NCBI GenBank assembly: GCA_013400975.1
Contig: WBMZ01010828.1
Coordinates: 60,059-124,058, forward strand
Origin: Atrichornis clamosus
Lineage: Eukaryota > Chordata > Aves > Passeriformes > Menuridae
DNA: 64,000 bases
Direction of reading: 5' to 3'
The notes beneath the pieces were generated by a model. The model was not told where the DNA came from. It did not search any database and saw nothing but the letters and a program-made list of their open reading frames with translations. Below are positions 11,955 to 26,448 of this stretch, piece after piece. The position numbers and the translations under genes were made by a program. Numbering within the stretch: the first letter of the stretch is position 1; each line of letters begins with the position of its first letter.

Positions 11955-14900
11955 GTGTTACTAAATGTTTCAATAACCTTGCTAATTATTTTATTTTCAT
12001 AAGCTTACGTCTGGGATAAGGATAAGGAAATGCTAATTATGCCTTGCTTAGTATGCTTCTAAAGGGAGAAAAAGGCTTCTGCTTTAACTGCACACCATGA
12101 TTGAATGACCTGGTCTCTTTGACACACTGAATCACACCGTGAAATCTGAATCATGACAAAGACTACGTGCAGCAGGCATGGGGTAGGCATCGCAGGCATG
12201 GGGTAGGCATCTCAGCCATGAGACTGGGCTTGTTCTGCCAAGCAGGAATGACTATAGAACAGGATGAACTGTATAACAGCAGATGAAACTACACTATTTT
12301 TCTTCTATGAAGTGGGGAGAGGAACATAAGGCACAAAGGGTGAGGAAGGAAAGTGGGGAAGACAGAAGCTGCCCATGTCAAAGATCTGTGAATTCTTCAA
12401 ACCTGTGGGACCAAGACCTTCAAAAGCCATTAATATCACTTATATGGCATTAGCTCCATGATCTTGTATGTTGCAAGCTAATGTAAGATAAGCTTATTAA
12501 GAACTAATCATTTGAATACATAATGATAGTTGCTGATAATGATCCAGACTGATAATACATGTTAAGGAATTGTCAAGTCAGTAGTCTCCTTTTGAAGAAG
12601 GAAAACAGAATGATTTATCAGACTTTTAAAGACAAATTCAGTCAATGCAGAAGGATCTAAACCCCTGACTTCAGCACACTCAGTGCAATAGGTGTGAAGA
12701 CAGTTAAGCCATTCAGACAACATGTTAACAAATAAATATATAACTCTTCTTCATGAAAACAAGTGACAGTATAGGCATGCTATGATTTTTTTTTTTACAA
12801 TAGCTCTATTAAGAAACAAGGTTCCCATAATACCTATTTCAGCAAGTGCAGAGAGCCACAAATGTGATCACACTTCTCCTGAAAAAGGTCTAATCACAGG
12901 AGAAGTTAAAAATCAGTCTGCAGTGTTCAAGGTGTGAGGTTGCCTTTCAGTCTTCTCAGCATCTTAGATTAACTACTGTCTCAAGGAGAAGAAAGATTAG
13001 AGAAAGCAGAAGACTGGATAAAGAGTGTTCAGTATAGAAATATTTCTCATGGATTTGTGAAGCAGGTGTAATGTATAAAAAGTCTATCTGGATTGATGCT
13101 AGATATTAAAGTGGCAGGGATATTTGCTTGAACACAGAAAAGCAAGGTTTAGTGCCATAAATAAATTACAAAACATAAATTCTGGTTTGTCCCACCTTGA
13201 TTTCTGCTAGGAAAGTGTCCTGTTTTTCACTCAGAGAGAGGGAAACAATCCACCAAACTCTGTGATCTATCAACAGGAAAGTAGGACTCCAGCCATATTG
13301 TGTAAAGTCTTCGTTAATAATATATGCCAAAAGTTGTTTGTGTGAGACATGAATTGCATTTCACTACTCTGTTTGGATTACTCAGGACAACATTTTGAAA
13401 AGAAACCTGTTTTTCCCTTCTCTTGCCCTGATGAGCAATTAGCAATGCAGTGGGCTGTAATGGAAATAGCGATGGATGAGGAATGGCCTTGTAACCCTAT
13501 GGGATATGAAGCACGAGTAAAGACAAAGTGTTTTTTACAGGTGTTTTTCACATCATTCAATTCAAAAGACAATATTTTAGTCTTCCACTTCCAGTTCTCT
13601 CAGCTGTCTTAGGGGAGAAGCATTCTTTGGTTGTCTTGAAGGAGAAAGTTCGTAAAGGATTCTGCCTATAAATTCAGCTTCTTTTTTACAAAATGACATG
13701 AATTTCTCATTTCTGCCATTCTTTGTCATCCTTTACCCTCTTGCTTCCCTTTGTTCTTCATATACACATTTTCCCTTTCTGTCAAGAAAATTAGATGCTT
13801 ATCTTTTGGGAATCAAACTCTATATTAGAAAAGATTACTTAAAGTATGTTTTTCATAGAGATATTCAATTAAAAATTAATAATGGAGCTTCTCTCTTAAT
13901 TAAATATTGAGTGGTTTTAAAAATACTTAGCTTAATAAAGACTCAGATAAATTCAATTCTTTGATTAATCTGAAGCTGTAAAAACTATAAATTATGGTGT
14001 AGTAAATATGTAAGTTTTAAGAAAATATTAATTACTGATCAGTTAATGCAGTATTCAGAGAAAACTGGTCTTAAACCACAAAGACCTTACTTCGTTAAAG
14101 AATCTTATCAACTCAAGCCAACCTTCAAGTTATCTGATACAAAAAAATTCTATAAAATCTACATTTGTTAATGTCTTTGAATCATCTGTCAGAGGATCAG
14201 GTGTGATATTGAACTAAGATTGAACTGAGATTTATACCTCTAGGAAGACCTAAAACTATCTGGTAATTTTCAAGTTGTGTTGTTCACTTTGTGAGCATTC
14301 TGTATAAGATGACAGTTGTATTGTCTACAGAAATTTGAATAACTTCAAAAATCTTGCATTCACTTTAGGGGCATATATATTTCATATCCCTTTTATTTTA
14401 AAAAAACATATCCACCTGTCTATTTTAAACTGGGTTTAGGCATAAAATTTTAGTTCCTTTGTGTATACATGTTTTTATATTGTCTTTACATTACAAGATC
14501 AGGGCAAATGATAATCTCAAAATAAAGAATGCAACATCCTGCAGTGTATGCACTCAAATTTATTTGGTATTTAACAGAGTTGGCATCATTTTTGTGACTA
14601 TAATTCAAAGTGCAAAAAAGCACCACAAAGAAGCCCAAAGGAAAATATTTGTTCTGTTCTTGGAGACAAATTTAAAATACTGGCTAGTTATTAAACTATC
14701 TACTGAACAGTTAGGAAAAATATGACTACCACTTTACCCATAAGAATTATCAATACTGTGATATGGTGGAAACAAGTGCTTCTGGGTAAAAAGAAGTGAT
14801 TTTATTCATAAAATATTGTGTATATATTAACAATAAAGAAAACAATATCAAGAGAAGACATTAATCATCAATTTACATCTGCAATATAGATATATACATA

Positions 14901-17900
14901 TTCTTATAGAATAATTTAAATTACATTTTTAGTATTCTATTCTGCAGGAATAGATTATTAAATAAGAAAACAGGAAATCTATTATCTCCTGTCCTGGTTT
15001 ACACCAAGTTAATATGTGCACTGGAGTTACAGTATATTTGAATGGCAAGTGTTCATTTTTAGAGGTGATCACACTCCGTATAATACATAAATAGCTACTC
15101 ATACAGCAGAATAAGGTTTCAAGATTGCATCACTTCCTAGGGAATACGACAAATGGTATAGTCATTAATTCAGAACAACACAACTAAATGCATTTAGAAG
15201 AATGACAAACAAGGGCAGTTTTGTCACAATAATTAATATCACAGAACAGTGTTGCTACTCAAGCTGCAAATCAAACACATGGCTTTTCTTTCTACTTGAA
15301 CCTGCTTTCAAACTATATAAAAAATGACATTAAGTTCTTAGCATCTCAGCAGAAAAGGTAGAAACATCTTGTATTGACATTGCAGGGCATTCAGCATGAA
15401 AAAAAATGGGTAGAAAGAGAGTTCAACAGCCCTGGAAATAATTTCAAAACATTTCCATTATCTACTGTACTTGATCTGTTCTGAGTAGTTATTGTAGGAA
15501 TAAAATGACTCAAAGGAAAGCTCAGCTGTCATTATTCACATATATATTTAGATTAAACTTAATATTTGGGTTATACTAGAATCAAATGAAGAGTTAGAAA
15601 CTGACATAGGATGTTAAAAGTTAAAAGCATCTTAAATCCCCACAGAAGCCATTTGGGAGTTAATGTCTTTTCCTATTTAAAAAGTGTACATTAGTCAGGA
15701 TCATCTAGACTAAGTTAGGGTTGAAATAGTAAAAAGGAGACATACACATCTTTTTTGAATATCATGAATTTTCTTTGAAAGAGTTAAACTTGATTTTGCT
15801 TTTTGCCTCTACATGTCACCCAAAAAACTTAATATTTTGTTGTTGGTAAGACTCTAGGAATTAACACCGTTTGACAAATGTGTCAAACTTAACTGATGAC
15901 ATTTAAATTATGCTAAGGAATAAATCATTTCACTTTTCAATCTCACTAGAGACTATGCTTTATACACACATTTTGTAATATAAATCTTTTATCATGCTGA
16001 CATCAATGTAGCCCCTACTGAATGGTTAAATAGAATCTTTGAGTATGTAATGAAACTCTTTTATGTCTTCCAAGCTGCAGATCTCTTACCCTGCATTTAT
16101 AAGTATAAAGTGTCATCTTAACCTTCTATAATCCCACTGAGAATTAGTTATATTCCATTTGCTAATTTTTTAAAGTAACTGTGTTTAAAACATGGAGGAG
16201 TTTTTGAGTAGGGTTCAGTGACACAATTTAATATAATTATAATTTCTAAAATAAGCATATTTAAATAATTTTATAACATAGCTTTTGTTATATTCTGGTT
16301 TTGAATCCTCTCCTTCTTACAACAATTTGACAACCTCCATCATATCTATCTAGGTTTGCATTGAGTAAGCAAAATCCTCTGCCACATGTCTATGAAAATC
16401 CTGGAAGAGACCTTTGTCTAAATTTAAATTTCAAATTACTGTCAGTGCCACTAAATGAAGATAAGAATGCCTACACAGAATTTCAGGCTGCAGGGGAACA
16501 TGAGTCCTTTCAGAATTGTTCTCTATCGTAATTATTCTGAAGTGAGCAATTAAATCTAGCAATCTGGAAAACCATTCTACAAGAACAGGTGGGTGAGCTG
16601 GGAGATCAAAGCAAGGAACCATTGAATAGAGAAAAGAAATGTCTATTCCCAGAAACTGATCCACAGATTTTTGAGAGGTAATTTTATTTTCTGTCACTCA
16701 ATAGTCTCAAAATAAAATTTACAGAAAACAGAAGTCTTACCAAAGGCATTATTTTGGACCAGACACATCATTTTGAAAGCTCTTAGTGGTTTTGGCAGCA
16801 GAGATAAATACAAGATAAAAAGGGTATTGAGGAAAAGTACAAGATACGTTTAAAACAGGACAAACCTGATAAAAAACAGGATGTAGTATTTAAAAGTTTG
16901 AGAATTAGTATTTCATTTCATTGCAAGACTACAACAACTATCATACTTAGTGAAACTTGTCCTTAGTAAAAATTTACTGCTGTATCACCTTGCAGCATCT
17001 GAGATGCAGTGACACATCTTAAGACACTGCGAAAATGTGGTGTTGTTGTTTTAATTAAGTCACTAATCTAATAGGAGAGCATATTAATTTACATCTGGCT
17101 CCAAGAGTTAGGCTCCAGTATGGGATAAGCACATGGATTTGATTATCACATAACAAGAGAACTGGTAAAGTAAACAGCCAGCTATGGAGTGAGTTTTCCT
17201 GCAAGGTCTCTCTAGATTCAGGATCGTTAACAGTAAAGCTCTGCCTTCTTCCTGGCCTTCCTGTGGGTCACAGTCATGGCAGCTGCGTTCAGAAGACAGA
17301 CTGCACAACAGCAACACATAAAATACGGAAAACCCACATCATGATATATACATTTTATAGGTTAGGTCAGCAGGTTTAAAGTTTACAATCAGCCAACTTA
17401 TACAGAGCCACCTGAACGACAACTAACTAAGAACAAATTGAAACGCGGCAGTAACTGACAGGAGCAGTACTCGAAGAAAAGATATTTGAAAAAAAAGCCG
17501 GCTGAAAATATTTTTTCCAGGTAACATTTTCCTTGGAAAAATGCGATTCATTAATGTACAAATCTTCATAAAAGTGTATTCATTTCTTTTTTTGGTAGGA
17601 AAATTGTCAAAACATATTATTGTCACTTTTGTGTTTCATTTCAATGTTAAATAAATTTGATTCAATAAGATAGGTAGATTTTATTTCAAGTCTACTTAGT
17701 TACAATACTTCTTTCAAATTATATTTTATATTACATAATATTGTGGATACTTAAGCTATTTATATTAACTATAGTGTTTCAGTGATTTAGAAGCAATGCT
17801 TCTTTTCTAAGATAAAAATGACTATTGAAATTAGATGATTCAACATTGTCAACACTATAGAGTAGAACACCATCAAATAAATACTTTGGAATTTCTACTT

Positions 17901-20900
17901 TAGGAGTTTGAAATTCTAGTTTGTCTTTCTAGTTGTGAGAAAAAGAGTAACCCAAAAATATCAAACTATTAAAATTTACAACAAAATTATATTTTCCCTT
18001 TTTACGAAAAGATGTAGAAGGCTAATAGGGAACAAAACAAGTTCCTATTCACCTTTGCATGCTTAGAGTATCAAAGCTGTCTGTATTGGGGTGTACTTTA
18101 CTGTCTTTGTAATCCTGGAGAAAACTTTTAGAACTAAAAGAAAAGTCACTAAGATTTATGACACACAGCACATTGTTGTTGGGGGCACTTGATTCAGATA
18201 TATTGAGACTTCATACATTCTTGAGAATCCATATGTATAAAGAATTTTTTAGGTTAAATCTATTTGGCAGAAAAACTCTTATATCTCACTCTCCAGTCAC
18301 CTTGCTGTCAAGCTTAACAATGTTTATTTCAGGATCTTCTAAAACAGAGTTTCTGAAAAGGTAGGAGTTGAGAATGCATATTTTTCAAAGTGATGTTTTT
18401 ATCCTCAGAATGTGATAAGGACTTGTACACCTCAAGAATTTATTGGCTTAGCTTTTAAATAGAAGGTTTCATGACCAATTACAAACAGAAACTATTCAGT
18501 TTGTACATGAGAGTCAGGTAAATGTAAGTTTTTGAAGAAAAAGGTAGAGCCAGCTTTTCAAAAAGACTACATAGGCCACATACGATGACATTTGACTGTT
18601 ATATTTAAAACTGTTTATTCAGACATAAGTGGGATATCTTCACCTTCATTTGTGACATGCAAGCACCTCTTTCTATATTTGAAATTTGTGGAAGTCGGGA
18701 CATAACTATTAAAGCAGAAATGAAGCATAGCTCCATAGTCAACTTATCAGGAAATTAAATATTTAAAAAATTATCATTCAGCCAGTAAGATAACAGAAAA
18801 ATAAGGAACTATGCTTTGGTTTCATAACAAAAAAGTCTTCATTATCTTGGTAGCAGGAAGTGGATTGGTCTCCAGAATTTCATATATAAGGCATGTATCT
18901 AGGCATAACAGTCAGACATACATTGTCTGTCCTTTTTCCGGAGTGTTTTGGTTGATGAAGACATAAAATCTAGACTTTCCTGAGAAATGTTTTAAACGCT
19001 GCAGTTTAATGAAAAAAAATATGGTCATTCATGTGTTGACCTTAACTGAAAACTGACGGTATATGAGTTGAGGAAAAGAGTGCCACAATACTCAGAACAA
19101 CTTTTTGTTATTCCAAGATATAAGTGTCCCTGTAGTAAATCTAGACACGTCCACTGGAAAAGTTTAAGGTATCTATAAGAGTTTTGCAGAAGGAGTAGAA
19201 TCAGGGCTTCCCATAACTCGGGGAATCTTTAATAACAGAATTGTTGAGATAGATTTACGTTGGATCCTATTGGTGGTCAGTACTGGGGAATGTCTCTCTA
19301 GTTGCATTCCACAAATGTCTCTTTTTCAGGATAGTGGAGATACTGAAATCCAGGGTCTTCAAGCACAGAAACTTTGATAGTCTCAGGTGACAACAGATTA
19401 AATCAAACCTTGCCTAGATGCCTCTTTTGCTGAGCATTTAGCTAACGAAGAGGACTTGAATAGATATATCCAAGTCTATCTCTTGATGAGATGCAATGCA
19501 CTGATCTTTATGGTAACACTGACTCTAGTTGTCACTTCCATACGATAGAGTTCCATATCACATAGCAACTCTAGCTTAGGTATGGAAGCAGTATAGGTGG
19601 ATCTGCAGCATCCATAAAATGCTGGAAAACAATTCTCACTAGCTAGAATATTAATGTAGCTAAGCTGTTTGCTGAAATAGTCTTGTCCAGGGACAGCTTG
19701 GATTACTCTTCACAGCACTTCTCTGTAGACACATTCTACATCACTTAGATATCCTGGAAAGGTAGCTTTAGCTTTGTAGCTTTGTGTAGGAGTAAATAAT
19801 TTATGTGTGAGCTGTTTATGTTTGAATGTTTCAGTGGGAACACTTCTCTTATATAAAATAAGGTTCACTAATTCAATTATAGAACTCTACAAACAGCAGG
19901 ATTGGCTTCCCTATTCACAGTTAGAATGCCACGATGCCTGCAGGTAGATAGGTATGTCTGTCAGTGATCACAGCACCCACTGTGCAGAAATGTGCTTCAG
20001 AATAAACATTTCAGATTTTGAAAGTCAACGGAGTTTAACAAGACACACACTATATGCATCAGGCAACCTCTTTTGCATTGCAACACATAAAAATCCAGTA
20101 CCTAGCTCTTTCTGGACAGTACAGACCACCTTTTTTAATTACCTGGCCTATCTATTCAGTCAATGGCAACAGATTTGGTTCATCTAAGAAGCAATTTCAA
20201 ATAGCTGAGTTGCCTGGTCTTTCAATTGACTGCATATAGAGCATGAACTCTTTGACAGGAGAGATCAAGTAGGAAACTGCCTGCTCAGGGAGATATTCTG
20301 AGTCCCTAAGCACAGACCTGGAGCTAAAGAATAGAAGCCAGCCTGCATAGATTCCGCTTCAGATTGTTGCATCCTTAACTAAGATCAGGGAAAAAATTCA
20401 CTTTATTAATGTGTACAAAGCTCTTGAGGCAGCGTTACTCTCCTGTGCAAAAGCCTAGTTGACTGCACAGAAACACAGGAGAGACAAGTGTCTCAGCATT
20501 AAACCTCATCTCCCATTTGCAAGCATTTGAGCATTATTGTTCAAGCAGCAGTCATGGTATAGAAGATAGACCATGGGGTACATACTTCTCCATATTCTTC
20601 CTCTTCCTTCCACATCTTGAAGTTGATATAGTGTAATGAGAAATGAAAGTGCCATGGCTTAAGAAAGCATTGAGCAAAGGTGAAAAGAAGGGTAAGTCTG
20701 GCAATCTGTGGTAAGAAGGCTCCATTCTGCTAAACAAAAGCAGAACACAGTTCTGCTCACAACACTGTTTGTGCATTTTCTATCAGAGTCATTGGACAAA
20801 ACCCAGAAATAATCTGAAGGAGTAGAAAGTGGCTTTGAATGGAGGCCTCTATGCCTTATACATAAATCAATGCTGTCTGTTTTTAGAGATGCTCAAAGAA

Positions 20901-23900
20901 CCTTTGCCAGTTGGGGTCCCTCTGGGATTCAGACTGAGGCTCAACACCTCCCTTTAATAGTTCTTAAGCACACAAAAGCTTTGTTGTCCACAGTGCAAGT
21001 GCTTGCAGGGAGCGGCACTGAAAAGAACTGCTTTACCAATCTTTTTTGAAATCCCATATTTTCCATTGCACCTAAGTGCAACTCAGATGTCTAGCAGGAG
21101 GTCTGAAGGCCTTCAAACCTTATATTGCTTTGTTAAAATGTTACTCCAAGTTTTTTTCTTAATATTAAGTCTAAAGAGACTGTAAAAAAAAAAAGAAAAA
21201 AAATCACTTTACACACATTCCCTGCATCTGCATCCTGGGCACACACTGTGCATTAAGAGCAAGATTGCTCTTCATTCAGACTTTCTTTGTAAGAGCAGAG
21301 TTACACAGTTGTTTTGTGCTCAGAAGCTCAGGGTTTAATGTCTGGCTAGCTGGATATAGTTGCAGCTTGGGACCCTTTGTAGCAAACTGCAGCTACCTCA
21401 GGGTTGGACAGACCTTTGTTAAACAGGGCAACAGTTTGTACAAGAGAGGCAGTACAATAAGGGATGGTACCCTGCCCTATCACCTGCAAATGCTCTCTGA
21501 GAACAGTGTGAGCTGAAGTAAAAACTGTGTTTTCCAGTGTTCCAAGAAGACCAGTCAGATTTGGAATGTGGAAGCTCTTACAATTTCCGTTGAGACATCT
21601 TGTTTCCTTCGTGTTTGTATTCATTCTCTCAGTCTGTGAGGACAGATGTTGGACACACCGTTGTGTCACACGTTGCAGATCACCCTTGGCCATTAGAGGG
21701 CTCATTGGTTCACATCACGCTCTCTGCTGCAAGAAACCTGACCAGACTCACTACTAGCACATCAATAAATAGGCAAGTGTAAGGTTTTACCCTCACAGCC
21801 AATAAAGATTGTCATGTTGCAGCCTTTACTCTGTATCAGAATTCTAATACTACCTCATAAGAAGGTGGAAAAATAAATAGTCTGGCATGTCACCATGAGT
21901 GTCAGCAGCCATCAGCTCCCTGAACACTTGACCTCAAATAGAGTGGATTGGAGTATATACACAGCACCCTGTTCCCTTCTAAAGAGTTTACTGAGCTGTT
22001 TTGGACATACCAATATTTTTCAGACACTTTATAGATACTGCTCCACTTCTGACTAAAACTGTATTTTATACTGTGTATGTACCCAGGCACAAATAAGCCT
22101 GTGATGATGAGATTTTGTGCAGACCTAGAACCCACCTACTCATCAGAGATTAAATGTGTATTTAAAAGCCACTTATTTAAAAGCCCTCTATTAAGAGGGA
22201 CGTCTTCTTTCAGTAGTGAGAGTGGAGATGCATTGGAATTCCTGTCTTCTAGTTTACTAGTGTTTCTGGTTATTTACTAGTATTTCTGTGATCACATATG
22301 TGTGTGGCAGAGTTACATTGCAGTGTGTAGTCTGCACAGTTTTTATTGTTCCAATACAGCTGGTAGAGGGAAGCTTTTATTTTCTAGGTGAAGAGGGACA
22401 GGTTAAGCACTTTTATATAAGTAACACTACCACAATATATGCAGTTTAGTCTGGAAGAGCTTACAATGCGGATGTAACACATCCCAGAGATCCAGCTGTG
22501 CCAAATCAAACTGATAAACCTAGCAACCACCATGGCATCAGTTTGGGTCCTGAAGCAGTAGCTGACTATTTGCATAATGTTGCATCAAACTAAAACCTCA
22601 TCTTTCTGAAAGTACTTTGCTAGGAAAAGAAAACTAACTAACCCACAAGGATAGTGAAACTTACTATAGTTAACCTGCTGTTTCCTTAGGTTGTTACAAA
22701 TATGCAAATGTAGTTTATAGACAAAGAGCAATGAGAAAGATATTCTCCCAAGTGAAAGACTGACCTTGTTATATCCTTAGTCGGGTGGAAACTTCCTTTG
22801 CTCTTCCTGTAGGCAAATCCAAATATAGTCTATATGCAAATCAAGGGAGAAATTAAGTACACAAGGTCATATTCCACTACCTTTCCTCTTCTGGAGTAAT
22901 GTACACATTATCAAAGTGTGATCTATCAAGAAGGTAGTCTGTTATACTGTCATTTCTCTCTTTTACTAGCTTCTAGAGGGAGGAAACATTAGCTGTGGCA
23001 AATAAAAGACCAGAATCAGCCCCAAAATGCCTAACATGGGTTTGCTTCTTTTTCTTCTCTGCAATTTTAAAAACAAAAAATCTATATGACTCACAGCAAT
23101 AAACTATTTACAACATTTCAGCATTTCAAAATTCTGATAAAAAACATTTGTGTCTAAGTGTGTCTGAACTCAACTCTCCTTCATTTTTTTGGTATGCAGT
23201 AGGTCATTCACATGTTAATCAGTTGTCTGCTTTCCAAAATTTTGATTCTGCTGCAAAACCCAACTGTTTTGATGAAGACCAGAGGTCTGCAGATTTTGCA
23301 CTCAGCATAGCCAAGGATTAGCTTGGTGACCTTGTATTAGAAACTATTATCCTAAAAATAGAGTTCTTTCTTGACATAACATCAGTGGTAAATCTGGTGG
23401 TTTATCTGTGAGACAATGGGTGATGCCAGAACACAATGGAAATCTAGTCTTTATTTTGATTGACAAGTTAAATGTGTTATTAACTTGTTCATGGACACTC
23501 CAATCTTTTCCAAGGAGATGTAAGTTATTTAAAGGGATATGTCCTGTTAGGACATATAGAGAAAAACAGGAGCATTTTTCCCCCTTTTTATAATTTTTAC
23601 TGAAGATTGAGATTGAGTAAATAGAGAGCAGACAGTTGGCATGCTAAAAGAGAAAGAGTGTCTTGTCATCTTCATTAAAAAATACCAAACCCACAAACCA
23701 AAACAAACCAAACAGTAAAAAAAAACCCTAATAAGTTTTTATAATTAAATATTTGTTTCTCTTTCTTGTTGCACTCACAACCATTTTTACAATATTTTCA
23801 AAAAAAATAAATAATGTGAAAATGAAAGTTACTTTAGCAATGTTTTGATATGACCACTTTTACAAGGGAATATGTTCTTTTGGGCTTTGTAGTCAAATGT

Positions 23901-26298
23901 TGCCACTTGGAAGGCTAGGGTCTTCTACTGAATTTTCTAACTGTAGTTTCCTTTTTTAATTTTATTTTTTTTTATTTTCTAGTGGGAAAATAAAAATTTA
24001 CTTATTCTGTAACATCTCACTGCCTTAGAGATATGAGGTCAAAATATATTTATTTGGCTTAGGGAAAGAAAGAGCTTATCCATTTGTATTGTTCAGAGGA
24101 TATACTGGCATGAGTTGAAAAACATTTACAGTTCAATGAAAAGCATTTCTTCAATAAGAAAGTCTGATCCTTCTACCCCTCAAATATTTGCAGTAGCTCT
24201 GATAATGTGAACAGCACTTCCATCAGTCTTCTCAACAGCACTAACTGTGAGGAAGTCCCCAAACACCACTCCTGTTAAGAAACAAGTGTACAAACACAGC
24301 ATGACTGCTAGGCCAGATGCCCAGTAGCTAAGACAAATTCATCATGCCTGGATTTCCCTTAAAGCTGAATTTCATTGCCCAGTTTCATGTAAGCTTACAA
24401 CACATGAAAGAAAATATTGTTGCCATCTGTCTGGCATATGTTAAGCAGAAAAAAAAAAATCTTGTCTTATACAAAATCTCTTCTTCTTTTTTTTATTTTA
24501 ATTTTATCCTTAATATCAAATCCTGAAAATTTTCTGGAGTTTATGATTTGTCTTAATAAAATACTTTTTAAGTATTTTAAAATAAAATTTAAAAAGTTTT
24601 AAAGTAGTTTACTAAAGTTTTTTAAGTAGTTTATTCAACACAGAGAAGAAACTATTAGAAGAGGGGAGGGGTGGGGAAAACAAGGCAGTTGAAATGAAAA
24701 AGATAAATCCAGAAGAATTTTTTTTCTCCCCATCTTCTGTTCCTAAGGACATTTCCCTTTGACAAAATACTGATTTAGTAATAAAATATGGGCTAAAATG
24801 ATTCCAGTACCTAGTTGATTCATTTTTTTAAGTAGTATTTTAATTAAGAAACCAAATAGAATTCTAATTCATATCTAATGAAATTATACAAGGATAAAAA
24901 AATACAAGGAAACTGAAGTGAGGATACTGATTCTTGTCTTACTGCTCTGTTTTCACAGAAGGCAACATATTACTTCACAATTATATCCTGGCTAGTGGAA
25001 ATATGAATATTTCTGTATATATTAAAATATTAATCTCTCATTTCTAAACTATTCAGATCTTCTGTTTGGGTTTTTTTGGGTGCTTTTTGTTTGTTTTTTG
25101 TCACTACCTCAAATAATAAAAGAAGCTTATTCTGAACAGAAATTATCCAAGATGGATAGAACACAAACAAAAAACTGCTTTTTCATTGCAGTTTAAAACC
25201 TTATTTTATGTTCCTGTCTCCAGCTCAAAACTACATATGCCACTTATTTTATTTAGCACACACATAGTAACTACATTTGGTATTTAAATCACATAAATCA
25301 CCTAGCACAGAAAAACAGTGATTATGGTAGCTATTGTGATGTATTTTTGGTGTCTGCATTTCAGAACACCAAAAAGAGTTATTTGCTGATAAAATATAGC
25401 CATCTAACTTTTATTTGTAGATGAGAGGAGTGAGATGCTTCATCCAAAGCAGCAGTGGGAGGTACAAGCCCTCACTCTGTCCTCCTAGACGCTTCCATGG
25501 CCTCTGAAAACAACCCACGTGTGGCCTCGGGTACTCATGCTCCCCAGGCAACATGGATGCATCCTGTTTTCTACTTATTCATTGCTTCCCCTAATTTTTA
25601 CCAGTTTCATGCAATTTTTCACTGCTGTCTTCTAGAACCAGATGGCTTTGATAGCAAAACCATAGATTTGTTTCATAAACTTAGGATAAGGCTTCTATTA
25701 CATTATAATTACATTTCTGGAAGCAGATTATAGATTATATGTACATATATTAGAAATCAGTACTAATTTAAATTCAACAGGACTTCTTCCTAACTTATGT
25801 GATACTTTTCATCTAAACTTTCATACCTATCTCAAATTCATCCTGCAGAATCCTGTACTTCCTCTTTAATAAAATAGATACTTTAGAAAAATACCTGGCC
25901 CCAATCCATAGACATCCCACAAAAAAAAAAAAAAAAAAGCTGAGAAAAATCAGTAATATATAACAATATCACAATGCAATGATAAAGAAACATTTGCATT
26001 CAATCCTCTTCAACAAAATAACATCCAGTATATTTAGACCATTTCTCTTTATGACAAATTTCACAGCAGTAACCATATATAGTTACAAAATCAATATTCT
26101 TTTTAGCTTAAGAAATAGTCAAAGACGGCACCAGTTTTGGTCAGTTTCTGTGAGCTGATACAACCTTGTTACTGTTATGAGTCTGAGGATTCATGTAATC
26201 CATTAAAATTCCTGAATCAGTTATTCCTCTTCAAACCATGGCAAAAAAATTATGCCTTTATTTAGTGGCCATGAGATAACAGGCGAAATCCAAGCATG
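11955..26298. other. 14 kb with no recognised gene or mobile element
   Basis: I found no exon with plausible splice context, no RNA gene and no recognisable transposon. Low-complexity pieces include an A18 run at 25,921-25,938 and an A/C-rich tract at about 23,690-23,730. The part at about 19-22.5 kb is somewhat less AT-rich, with overlapping open frames of 60-119 codons on both strands, but none resembles a known protein. A long intron or intergenic spacer is the simplest reading. Confidence 0.5.
12172..12211 (+). repeat. Perfect 20-bp tandem duplication
   Basis: The 20-base unit GCAGGCATGGGGTAGGCATC occurs twice in direct succession (12,172-12,191 and 12,192-12,211) without mismatch. The unit also contains an internal GGCAT echo. 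This suggests a recent local duplication. Confidence 0.95.
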
Positions 26299-26448
26299 AC
26301 CCTGAAATTAGCTCAGTTGGTTATAGCACAGTGCTAATACTGCCAAGGTGTTAGGTCTGATCCCTGTATGGGCCATTCATTTAAGAATTGGACTTGGTGA
26401 TTCTTCTTGGTCCTTCCCAACTCAGACTGTTCTACAGATCTGTGATCT
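26299..26448 (+). mobile_element. TguSINE1-type SINE (tRNA-Ile head, CR1-like tail)
   Basis: The first ~77 bases form a degenerate tRNA-Ile: TTAGCTCAGTTGGTTA, then GTGCTAATACTGCCAAGGTG, and TCCCTGTATGGGCCA ending at 26,375. The anticodon position reads AAT (26,336-26,338). After a short linker comes GACTTGGTGATTCTTCTTGG and CCTTCCCAACTCAGA, which matches the 3' end of CR1 LINEs, the machinery such SINEs use for mobilisation. This architecture is that of TguSINE1, described from zebra finch and other passerines. The copy is diverged (acceptor stem unpaired, B box altered), so it is a fossil insertion and not a functional tRNA gene. Confidence 0.88.
26309..26364 (+). promoter_or_regulatory. Degenerate internal pol III A and B boxes of the SINE
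   Basis: The A box is TAGCTCAGTTGG at 26,309-26,320 and fits the consensus. The B box is GGTCTGATCCC at 26,354-26,364, against GGTTCGATCCC expected. The changed TCG core would be expected to weaken TFIIIC binding, so transcription from this copy is doubtful. Confidence 0.75.

Noticed and set aside
12846..12895. Weak resemblance to CR1 coding (GCAGAGAGCCACAAATGTGATC)
   Set aside because: Similarity covers fewer than 50 bases and is not continued on either side.
14991..15060. TGTCCTGGTTTACACC, resembling an avian LTR start
   Set aside because: The downstream sequence does not follow any LTR I know, and no TATA or poly(A) layout is seen.
21265..21757. Overlapping open frames on both strands (60-119 codons)
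   Set aside because: Frames occur in all directions with no consistent coding signal. Could be part of a non-coding transcript, but nothing supports it.
26299..26375. tRNA-Ile gene
   Set aside because: The acceptor stem does not pair, the B box is altered and a CR1-like tail follows. It is a SINE head and not a tRNA gene.
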